The notes under the pieces: generated by a model
What the model was told of the DNA's origin: nothing
The model's database searches: none
Seen by the model: only the letters and a program-made list of their open reading frames with translations
In this document: piece after piece, positions 1 through 5,733 of the stretch
Numbering within the stretch: the first letter of the stretch is position 1
Layout of the letters: each line of letters begins with the position of its first letter
Position numbers and translations under genes: made by a program
Assembly: GCA_002698425.1 (NCBI GenBank)
Contig: NZXU01000044.1
Span: 1-10,010, forward strand
Source: Ahrensia sp.
Lineage (GTDB): Bacteria > Pseudomonadota > Alphaproteobacteria > Rhizobiales > Rhizobiaceae
Length of the DNA: 10,010 nt
Reading direction: 5' to 3'

Positions 1-649
1 CGGCGAGACCCGGATCACCGGCATCTTCGGTTGCTTCGATTGTGAAGCCGTTCTGCAGGCCCTCGCCCCCCTTGATGACGAGCTGAGCCCCGGTGTCGGT
101 TTGCGCGACATAGGCATTGAGCCCTGCATTTTTCCCATTAATCGCGGCAGCGACATCGTTCAGCGTCGCCCCGGCAGCGACATCGATCGTCAACGGGGTC
201 TTGCCCGTATCCTCGGTGAAGCTCGCATTGGAGGTTTCGCCGAAGCGGATCGTCAGGGTTCCCGTACCGACCGTATCTTCGGCACTCGCAAAAGTCGGCC
301 CGGCCAGTGTCTGGTAGCTGGCCAACTGAGTAACTTCGAGCGAGTAACTTCCCTTGCCGATCGAACCGAGAGGGCTGGAGACGGCAGCCACTGCCGCATT
401 GCTGATCGAAGGCAATGGCGCAAGATCGCCGCTGCGCAGGCGATCGCCCAATGCACTGGCGAATGTCGAAAAGCTGCTACGGATCGACCCCGCCAGCGAA
501 ATCCGACGCTCGAGCGTTTCCGACTGGTTGGTCAGGCGCTGATTGCGGCCCTCGAACTGGGCTTCGGCGAGCTGGGTGGCCAGCCCCGCCATATCGATGC
601 CGCTGCCGATCCCGAGGGTCGTGGCGATGGAGGTGGTCGAAATACTCAT
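1..649 (-). CDS. fliD: Flagellar filament cap protein FliD (hook-associated protein 2), N-terminal part; 3' end lies outside the window
   Basis: FliD forms the cap at the filament tip that folds incoming flagellin after export. The visible 216 residues begin with a typical FliD start, including TLGIGSGIDMAGLATQLAEA near residues 10-30, then a long helix rich in Q, E, R and L (about 30-70) that fits the D0/D1 coiled-coil region. Around residues 170-190 the segment GATLNDVAAAING matches the 'hook IN' type motif that follows the first domain. The frame is open to the window edge, so the gene is cut by the window and not broken. The ATG at 647-649 lies two bases past the flhB stop (652-654). No clear Shine-Dalgarno sequence precedes it, so translational coupling to flhB is likely. 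Identification as FliD is confident. Its position behind flhB is less common than a fliC-linked or fliD-fliS-fliT location. Confidence 0.93.
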   Translation of the reverse strand, partial: MSISTTSIATTLGIGSGIDMAGLATQLAEAQFEGRNQRLTNQSETLERRISLAGSIRSSFSTFASALGDRLRSGDLAPLPSISNAAVAAVSSPLGSIGKGSYSLEVTQLASYQTLAGPTFASAEDTVGTGTLTIRFGETSNASFTEDTGKTPLTIDVAAGATLNDVAAAINGKNAGLNAYVAQTDTGAQLVIKGGEGLQNGFTIEATEDAGDPGLA

Positions 650-651
650 CG

Positions 652-1809
652 CTATGATAACGACTGAAGAGGGCCGGAATTAACAGCCAGTCGGCCTTCG
701 GCGTCGAAACGCAGAGCTGCGGGGACTTCGATGTCGGGCAGCAGCGGGGTCTCGCCGCGCTTGAGCGAAAATACGTAAGCGAGCACGGAAGCCACTGCGC
801 CATAGAGGTCCTCGCAGATTATCTGCCGCTCGCGCGTGGTGTAATAGACCGAACGGGCAAGCTGCGGAATTTCAAGCGTCGGCAGGTCGAGCTCGCGGGC
901 CAGATCCTTCATTGCCAGAGCCTTGTCGCCGCGGCCCTTGGCCAGCACGATCGGTGCGGAAGCCTTGGCCGGATCGTAGGTCATCGCCACCGCGAAATGA
1001 GTCGGGTTGGTGATGACGAACTGGGCTTCGCGCATGGCGCCCGCAACCGAACCCGTGGCAATATCGCGCTGGCGCTGACGGCGGGCGGCACGCATTTCGG
1101 GCGAGCCCTCGGTTTCCTTGTTTTCGTCGCGCATTTCCTGATGGCTCATCTTCAGGCGCTTTTGCTGGCGCAGCCACTGGATCGGGAGATCGACGAAAGC
1201 GATCACCACCAGTCCCGCGCTCAGGGCAAAGATCAGCGAAACGATGGCATGCCAGGCCGCCGTGAGCTGGGCAGACAGGTTGCCGCGGCCCAGACCGATG
1301 ACCGTTTCCATGCTGGTCCACCACCAGGCAGCCGCAATACCGCCGAGCAAAATGATCTTTAGGATGCCCTTGCCCATTTCGATCAGCCCCTGCGGACCGA
1401 ACATGCGTTTGAAACCCTGAAGCGGATTGATCCGCTGGCCCTTGGCCTTGAGGTTGTCGGCGACCCATCTGCCACGACCGAAACCGAGCTGGGTTATCAA
1501 CGTGACGATGATAACCGGCACTGCAAGAGTGAGGATCGCCGGTACGCCGAGCAACAGCCCTTGCATGAACAGGTCTTCGACCCCGAAATCGCGAATGTCG
1601 CGCGCATCGAACAGGAATGCCTCGCGCGTTAGCCGTGCCAGGCCATCGAGCAGCCATGGTCCGCCAAGCGCCAGCCAGGCGCCACCGAACAGCATGACCG
1701 CTGCCGTCCCGGCATCTTTCGAGCGGAGGACATCGCCCTTCTTCGCGGCATCGGCGAGCCGCTTCTCTGTCGGGGCAAAGGTTTTTTCGCCGGCGGTCTC
1801 TTCGCTCAT
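652..1809 (-). CDS. flhB: Flagellar type III export apparatus protein FlhB (substrate specificity switch)
   Basis: FlhB is an inner-membrane export gate subunit whose cytoplasmic domain cleaves itself and, with FliK, switches export from rod/hook to filament substrates. The 385-residue product has the family's usual length. It opens with a charged stretch (EKTFAPTEKRLADAAKKG, about 8-25) typical of FlhB, then four hydrophobic segments near 33-55, 83-107, 140-163 and 188-208. A charged linker (about 215-250, with KMSHQEMRDENKETEGSPEM) leads to the autocleavage motif NPTH at 268-271, where the family cuts between N and P. The rest matches the C-terminal domain (KGRGDKALAMKDLARE near 290-306). 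Its ATG overlaps the fliR stop by four bases (ATGA) and lacks its own Shine-Dalgarno, which points to coupled translation. The extension after about residue 365 is variable in the family. No key residue appears to be missing. Confidence 0.97.
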   Translation of the reverse strand: MSEETAGEKTFAPTEKRLADAAKKGDVLRSKDAGTAAVMLFGGAWLALGGPWLLDGLARLTREAFLFDARDIRDFGVEDLFMQGLLLGVPAILTLAVPVIIVTLITQLGFGRGRWVADNLKAKGQRINPLQGFKRMFGPQGLIEMGKGILKIILLGGIAAAWWWTSMETVIGLGRGNLSAQLTAAWHAIVSLIFALSAGLVVIAFVDLPIQWLRQQKRLKMSHQEMRDENKETEGSPEMRAARRQRQRDIATGSVAGAMREAQFVITNPTHFAVAMTYDPAKASAPIVLAKGRGDKALAMKDLARELDLPTLEIPQLARSVYYTTRERQIICEDLYGAVASVLAYVFSLKRGETPLLPDIEVPAALRFDAEGRLAVNSGPLQSLS

Positions 1810-2591
1810 CGGACCAACACGCTTTCGGTCTGGTCAAGCGCCTCGCTGACGAGGCCCGTGAACTGGTCGAAGATCAGCGGTGCGGAAATTATCAGCGCGG
1901 CCATGCCCGCCAGCACGCCGGCCGGAAGGCCCAGCGCGAAAAGATTGAGCGACGGGGCCGAGCGACTCAAAATACCGGTCAACACCTGCACCAGCAGCAG
2001 AATCAAAGTGACCGGAAGGGCAATCCGCAAGGCAGTTTCGAACATGAAGCTGGCAAACCCGGCGATAGCCGCGAAACGCTCCGCGCCGAGCCAGGTCTGC
2101 CCCGGCGGAAAGGCGTTGTAGCTTTCTATCACCAGCGCGATCCAGTGCAGGTGCGCGCCGGTCGCCAGGAAAATAAGCGTCAGTACGATCACGAAATATT
2201 GGCCGAAGGATGTGGTCGTGCCGCCGCCCATCGCATCCTGGGAAACCGCCATGCTCATTCCCATTCCGCCCCCGATCAGTTCGGCGGCTACGGTCGGGGC
2301 AGCAAAGGCCAATTGCAGGACGAAGCCCAGCGCAAGCCCGACGATCACTTCGCCCGCGATGGCGAGCATCCCCTCCAACGACAGCAAGGCCGGGGGCGTG
2401 GCGATGGCGGGCATCCAGATCGAGACGAAGATCGCAAGTGCGCCGGTAATCGACACACGCACCGATGCCGGAACCGAACTCGCCCCGAAGAAGGGCGCGG
2501 CAAGCAGCGCGGCGCCAAGACGGGTCATCAGGAAAACGACCCGCCACATATCCTGCTCAAGCGCACCAAGTCCGAGATCGAGCCCATTCAC
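1806..2591 (-). CDS. fliR: Flagellar export gate protein FliR
   Basis: FliR is the single-copy subunit that completes the FliP5-FliQ4-FliR1 export gate in the inner membrane. The product is 261 residues when started at the GTG at 2589-2591, which is close to the usual FliR length. Six hydrophobic segments are visible, roughly at 14-36, 45-64, 75-98, 130-155, 184-208 and 218-245. Family-like stretches include RLGAALLAAPFFGASSVP near 24-41 and the Gly/Met-rich GGGMGMSMAVSQDAM near 107-121. The frame stays open upstream to a TTG at 2630, but that start would overlap the fliQ end by 29 bases and add residues unlike FliR. The GTG starts 10 bases after the fliQ stop with a weak GAGA 8 bases upstream. 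The stop overlaps the flhB ATG by four bases. Confidence 0.95.
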   Translation of the reverse strand: MNGLDLGLGALEQDMWRVVFLMTRLGAALLAAPFFGASSVPASVRVSITGALAIFVSIWMPAIATPPALLSLEGMLAIAGEVIVGLALGFVLQLAFAAPTVAAELIGGGMGMSMAVSQDAMGGGTTTSFGQYFVIVLTLIFLATGAHLHWIALVIESYNAFPPGQTWLGAERFAAIAGFASFMFETALRIALPVTLILLLVQVLTGILSRSAPSLNLFALGLPAGVLAGMAALIISAPLIFDQFTGLVSEALDQTESVLVR

Positions 2592-2601
2592 CGTGCAGGT
2601 C

Positions 2602-2874
2602 TCAGTCGCCGATCCGCGCGATTTCGGCAAAGATATCGTGCGTGAAATCGCCCACCAGCGCCATCATCGATGCGCCGAGGATGACCAGCACGAGAGCCAC
2701 TGCGCCCAGTTTCGGCACGAAGGTCAGCGTCTGCTCGTTGACCGAGGTGGCGGCCTGCACGAGACCAATGACCAGACCGATGGCAAGGCTGGCCAGGAGG
2801 ATCGGCGCGGCGACAAGGGCGGCGATCCACAACATGCGATCGGCCATGGAAAGGAGGATGGCGCTTTCGTCCAT
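2602..2874 (-). CDS. fliQ: Flagellar export gate protein FliQ
   Basis: FliQ is a small two-helix membrane protein, present in four copies in the FliPQR export gate. The 90-residue product has the family's typical length. Hydrophobic segments lie near residues 14-40 (ALVAAPILLASLAIGLVIGL) and 53-78, separated by the loop QAATSVNEQTLTFVPKL, which is highly characteristic of FliQ and its virulence homologues. The ATG at 2872-2874 sits five bases after the fliP stop. A weak GGA lies 8 bases upstream, inside the end of fliP. The gene is followed 10 bases later by fliR. Its placement between fliP and fliR rules out a stray virulence-type FliQ homologue. Confidence 0.96.
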   Translation of the reverse strand: MDESAILLSMADRMLWIAALVAAPILLASLAIGLVIGLVQAATSVNEQTLTFVPKLGAVALVLVILGASMMALVGDFTHDIFAEIARIGD

Positions 2875-2879
2875 GATAT

Positions 2880-3647
2880 CTATCCGAAGCTGGAGGCGAG
2901 CGAGCCCATCAGCAGCGCCCAGCCGTCGACGAGGACGAAGAGCAGCAGCTTGAAAGGCAGCGAGACTATCATCGGGCTCATCATCATCATGCCCAGGCTC
3001 ATCAGAACGCTGGAGACGACGAGGTCGATGACCAGGAAGGGCAGGAACAGCATGAAGCCGATCTGGAAGGCGGTTTTCAGTTCGCTGGTAACGAAAGCGG
3101 GCAACAGGATCGAGAACGGCACGTCCTGCGGGCTGGCGAACTGGCCTGCCCCCGCAATATCGGAAAACATTTCGAGATCGTATTCGCGGGTCTGGCGGAT
3201 CATGAAGGTGTGAAACTGATCTCCGGCGCGTTCGATCGCGACTTCGGCGCCGATCTCGCCCGACGAATAAGGGGCAATGGCCGCTTCGTTCACGCGTTCC
3301 AGCGTGGGTGCCATGATGAACAGCGAAAGGAACAGGCTGATTCCGATCAGCACCTGGTTGGGCGGCGATTGCTGCAGGCCAAGCGCCTGGCGCAGGATGG
3401 CCAGAACCACGATAATGCGCGTAAAACTGGTCATCATAAGCAGGAGCGCTGGCAGGATCGTCAGAAGACCCATCACCAGCAGCAACTGAAGCGACAGGCT
3501 CAGCGGTTCGCCTCCGGCCCCGGCCATCTGGCCGAAGGCACGGTCGAGCGCGCCCGAAACCGCCGCTTCGCCGGTCTGTGCGCGCGCCAGCGCGGGATAG
3601 GCAAGTGCCGCGATCCCGGCGGCGAATTTGGCAAGGCGAGCGATCAC
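2880..3647 (-). CDS. fliP: Flagellar export gate protein FliP
   Basis: FliP forms the pentameric core of the export gate. The product is 255 residues from the GTG at 3645-3647. A cleavable signal peptide is visible (positively charged RLAK, hydrophobic core, then ALARA-Q near residue 23), as in FliP from other bacteria. The mature part carries hydrophobic segments near 50-72, 97-113, 193-216 and 226-250. It also has SFTRIIVVLAILRQALGLQQ (74-93), a hallmark of the family, and a run of four Met at 220-223 within SLGMMMMSP, matching the Met-rich gasket that seals the closed gate. The GTG overlaps the fliO stop by four bases (GTGA) and has AGGA about 9 bases upstream. The frame is open much further upstream (to 4019), but that part is an antisense-like shadow of fliO and fliN and is excluded. 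Confidence 0.96.
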   Translation of the reverse strand: MIARLAKFAAGIAALAYPALARAQTGEAAVSGALDRAFGQMAGAGGEPLSLSLQLLLVMGLLTILPALLLMMTSFTRIIVVLAILRQALGLQQSPPNQVLIGISLFLSLFIMAPTLERVNEAAIAPYSSGEIGAEVAIERAGDQFHTFMIRQTREYDLEMFSDIAGAGQFASPQDVPFSILLPAFVTSELKTAFQIGFMLFLPFLVIDLVVSSVLMSLGMMMMSPMIVSLPFKLLLFVLVDGWALLMGSLASSFG

Positions 3648-3925
3648 TGCACGATATCCTGCGTTTGCGGCCGCGCCGGAGCCTCCGCCAGCCGCGTGAG
3701 GCCGTTGCGCGAGGTCGACACGAGGATTTCGCGCCCGTGAAATTCGATCACGGCGAGCCGCAGAGTCGGCGATAGCATGGTGGTTTCGACGACACGCACC
3801 GCCTTGCTGCCATTCTCCGGGCCGCCAAACTGGCCTTGCATCTTCTTGGCCAGCTTGAGGCTGCCCCAGATCATCGCGCCGATAAGCGGGAGCAGAATCA
3901 ACAGCTTGAGAATGTACCAGAACAT
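3644..3925 (-). CDS. fliO: Flagellar biosynthesis protein FliO (assembly factor for the FliP complex)
   Basis: FliO is a poorly conserved membrane protein that helps FliP assemble into the export gate. The 93-residue product has one transmembrane segment near residues 4-24 (short N-terminus, YILKLLILLPLIGAMIWGSL). A basic patch (KLAKKMQG) and a small cytoplasmic beta-rich domain follow, with VVETTMLSPTLRLAVIEFHGREILVST around 45-72; FliO proteins typically have this 'L.P...L.vve..g...lv..' pattern. The protein is short for the family but within range. The ATG shares one base with the fliN stop (TAATG), and a good GAGGTGG lies 7 bases upstream in the fliN coding region. The gene overlaps fliP by four bases. 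Sequence alone would give moderate certainty; position between fliN and fliP makes the call firm. Confidence 0.9.
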   Translation of the reverse strand: MFWYILKLLILLPLIGAMIWGSLKLAKKMQGQFGGPENGSKAVRVVETTMLSPTLRLAVIEFHGREILVSTSRNGLTRLAEAPARPQTQDIVQ

Positions 3926-4215
3926 TACTGGGCCACCTCGATACGCGGCATTTCGGATGCGGTGCCGCTGGCGCCGACGATTTCCAAGACGCGAATGGCA
4001 AAGCGGTTACCCTGCGCAATCACTTCGCCGCGCGCGATCAGTTTGCCGTTGACGAACATGTCGAGCGGTTCGTCGGTCAGGCGGTCGAGCTCGATGACGC
4101 TCGATTCACCGAGCGCCAGCACGTCGCGCAGGCGCATCGATTTGCGTCCAAGCTCCACCGTCAGGCGGACATCGATATCCTGGATGAGGCCGAAGCCATC
4201 TGCATGCGAGGCCAT
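3925..4215 (-). CDS. fliN: Flagellar motor switch protein FliN
   Basis: FliN forms the base of the C-ring, where it takes part in rotation switching and docks the FliH-FliI export complex. The 96-residue product is essentially one SpoA domain: DIDVRLTVELGRKSMRLRDV (13-32), then SSVIELDRLTDEPLDMFVNG (38-57) and KLIARGEVIAQGNRFAIRVLEIV (58-80). These are textbook FliN segments. It lacks the extra N-terminal region of about 40 residues found in enterobacterial FliN, which is common in other lineages. The ATG lies five bases after the fliM stop, and a GGAG sits 8 bases upstream, overlapping the fliM end. The stop overlaps the fliO start by one base. Confidence 0.96.
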   Translation of the reverse strand: MASHADGFGLIQDIDVRLTVELGRKSMRLRDVLALGESSVIELDRLTDEPLDMFVNGKLIARGEVIAQGNRFAIRVLEIVGASGTASEMPRIEVAQ

Positions 4216-4220
4216 GTGTT

Positions 4221-5117
4221 CTACTCCGAGAGGAAGGATTGGGTAAGTTCGAGGGCGACACGGTCGTCGAGTTCACCGACGCATCCCTGTGCGATTGTAA
4301 GGTTTCCGGTCAGCAGCGGGACGTTGCGATTGACGGCAACCGGGATAACGGCGCCGGGTTCGAGACTGGCCAGCCGGGCAACCGACATCGGGACATCGAC
4401 CAGCACCGCGCGCAGCGGAAGATCGACATCGGCGATGGCCGAACCGTCGATCCCGCGCGCGCCGATCGTGCGCCCGGTGGCGGGAGAAACGGCGCGAGTA
4501 CCGACAATTTCGGCGATCATCGACTGGCAGGCGGCAAGGCGAACCTTCCATACCTGCGCGCTTTTCGCGGAGGAGATGGCCAGCGTCGCGGTCCAGATCC
4601 GTTCGTCGGCGGCGAAAGGTGCAACCTGCTCCACTTCGTCGCCATTCGTCGTTGCCGCGATGGCACGGCGATCGGTGGCGCGGCGCAGGACTTCCGTCAT
4701 GCGATCTTCGAACTGCTGCGCAAACCGTTTCGACGAAGCTGGGAGCGCGGTACAGGTTTCGTCGATTTCGCCCGTACCGCCCAGAATGCGTTCGAACTGC
4801 GCGATAAGCTCGCCGATGCGGACCGAAACCAGCAGCCCACGGTGTTCCTTGCCCAGAGCGAAGAAACTGTGGCGGTGCGCGGTACCGATCTTTGCGTACC
4901 ACTCGCCCACGGGGAGCAATTCCGTTTCGACCAGCTCCGCCGAAAGCCCCCTGTCGTCGCATAGCACTGCGAGCTCGGTGCTGGCCTGTTCGGTAAAGCT
5001 ACGGGCAAAGCGCGCGAATTCCAGGTCGAGATCGGGCGGTGTCGCGGCCTTGCTCAGAAGCTCTTCGCAGTGGCACGCGGCCCGCGCCGCCGCTTCGGGG
5101 ATAGGGCCGGTGATCAT
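4221..5117 (-). CDS. fliM: Flagellar motor switch protein FliM (lacks the N-terminal CheY-binding peptide)
   Basis: FliM links FliG to FliN in the C-ring and normally receives CheY-P through a conserved N-terminal peptide. The product is 298 residues, shorter than the roughly 330 of typical FliM. The middle domain is recognisable by ILGGTGEID (111-119), equivalent to the conserved GGxG loop that contacts FliG. The C-terminal part (about 225-295) is a SpoA domain, with LEPGAVIPV and LLTGNLTIAQGCVGELDDRVAL. The N-terminus (MITGPIPEAAARAACHCEEL) shows no 'SQxEIDALL' motif. The frame extends upstream to 5315, but that portion is fliL read out of frame and contains no such motif either. The ATG overlaps the fliL stop by four bases (ATGA) and lacks a Shine-Dalgarno, so it is probably translated by coupling. 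The sequence is divergent, but context with fliL and fliN makes the call strong. Confidence 0.92.
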   Translation of the reverse strand: MITGPIPEAAARAACHCEELLSKAATPPDLDLEFARFARSFTEQASTELAVLCDDRGLSAELVETELLPVGEWYAKIGTAHRHSFFALGKEHRGLLVSVRIGELIAQFERILGGTGEIDETCTALPASSKRFAQQFEDRMTEVLRRATDRRAIAATTNGDEVEQVAPFAADERIWTATLAISSAKSAQVWKVRLAACQSMIAEIVGTRAVSPATGRTIGARGIDGSAIADVDLPLRAVLVDVPMSVARLASLEPGAVIPVAVNRNVPLLTGNLTIAQGCVGELDDRVALELTQSFLSE

Positions 5118-5701
5118 TGGACGATGAACGACCGGAAATAGACGCTGTCGACGCCGCCGAAACCTTCGCGCTCCTCCAGCACCTCGTTCAGCGCCTTGGT
5201 CAGGCGTTGCTGCAGTTCCTCCTTGCCCTTGATGCTGGCAAGGTCCTCTTCGCTGGTCGCCGCGAGTTCGGCCAGAATACGCGAGCGCAGCGCCGTCTCG
5301 TGCTCGGCGAGCCACATCAGCACGCGGCCGTCATAGTGAGTCGATGCGGCAATGCTTACCTGAACCAAGGCATTCCCGTTGGCGAGGTTCGAGGTGAACT
5401 CCTCGGTGAAATTGTAATAGGCGGTCCGATATTCACCGCCGCCCGCGCCGTGAACGACTGGTGCCTTGTCCTTCGCCTCTCCGCCGCCGGCAAAGGGATA
5501 GGGGTCTTCATCGCCCTTTCGCACCAGCTTGGGATTATTGTCCTCTTCCTGCGCCCCGTGCGCGCCCAACATTCCACTGGCGAAGGCGGCATAGGTACCC
5601 CCGCCACCTGCCGCGAGGAGCAGGACCGAGAAAAGCACCGGCTTGAGCTTGCCGCCCTTCTTCTTTGGCGGGGTTTCCGGCGGAACGTTTTCAGTCGACA
5701 T
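5114..5701 (-). CDS. fliL: Flagellar basal body-associated protein FliL
   Basis: FliL is a single-pass inner-membrane protein that surrounds or supports the stator units and influences torque. The 195-residue product has a short cytoplasmic tail rich in Pro and Lys (PPETPPKKKGGKLK), one transmembrane segment near 20-43, then a Gly- and Asp-rich linker (about 45-90). The periplasmic FliL domain follows from about residue 92, with YYNFTEEFTSNLANGNALVQVSI. The helical part contains WLAEHETALRSRILAELAA and ends in VYFRSFIVQ, the usual FliL C-terminus ('v.f..fviQ'). The ATG at 5699-5701 has an AGGA 7 bases upstream in the 32-base gap after fliK, the clearest ribosome binding site in the downstream half of the cluster. 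It overlaps fliM by four bases. Confidence 0.94.
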   Translation of the reverse strand: MSTENVPPETPPKKKGGKLKPVLFSVLLLAAGGGGTYAAFASGMLGAHGAQEEDNNPKLVRKGDEDPYPFAGGGEAKDKAPVVHGAGGGEYRTAYYNFTEEFTSNLANGNALVQVSIAASTHYDGRVLMWLAEHETALRSRILAELAATSEEDLASIKGKEELQQRLTKALNEVLEEREGFGGVDSVYFRSFIVQ

Positions 5702-5708
5702 GGTGGTT

Positions 5709-5712
5709 TCCT
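5709..5712 (-). promoter_or_regulatory. Ribosome binding site of fliL
   Basis: AGGA on the minus strand, seven bases before the fliL ATG, lies in the 32-base space between fliK and fliL. It supports the chosen fliL start and suggests fliL is translated independently of fliK. No promoter-like element was seen in this short gap. Confidence 0.7.
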
Positions 5713-5733
5713 GGTTGAATTGGAACTGGATGT

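Noticed and set aside
101..667. A plus-strand open frame opposite fliD
   Set aside because: The minus strand in the same region gives a clear FliD N-terminus, and the plus-strand product is Arg-rich and featureless.
2628..2630. A TTG start for fliR, giving 274 residues
   Set aside because: It would overlap fliQ by 29 bases and add a polar segment (PKSRGSATETCT) unlike FliR. The GTG at 2589-2591 fits the family length.
2212..3213. A long plus-strand open frame (333 codons) opposite fliP, fliQ and fliR
   Set aside because: Its translation resembles no family and it lies antisense to three well-recognised genes. GC-rich genes with biased third positions routinely leave such open frames on the other strand.
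3648..4019. An N-terminal extension of fliP by 124 residues
   Set aside because: It overlaps all of fliO's coding sequence and part of fliN, has no FliP-like sequence, and the GTG at 3645-3647 with its AGGA and signal peptide explains the start.
4204..5127. A plus-strand open frame (307 codons) covering fliM
   Set aside because: The product is a Ser/Arg/Ala-rich sequence without recognisable motifs, exactly antisense to fliM.
5702..5733. A promoter between fliK and fliL
   Set aside because: The gap is 32 bases and shows only a ribosome binding site, with no -24/-12 or -35/-10-like pair.
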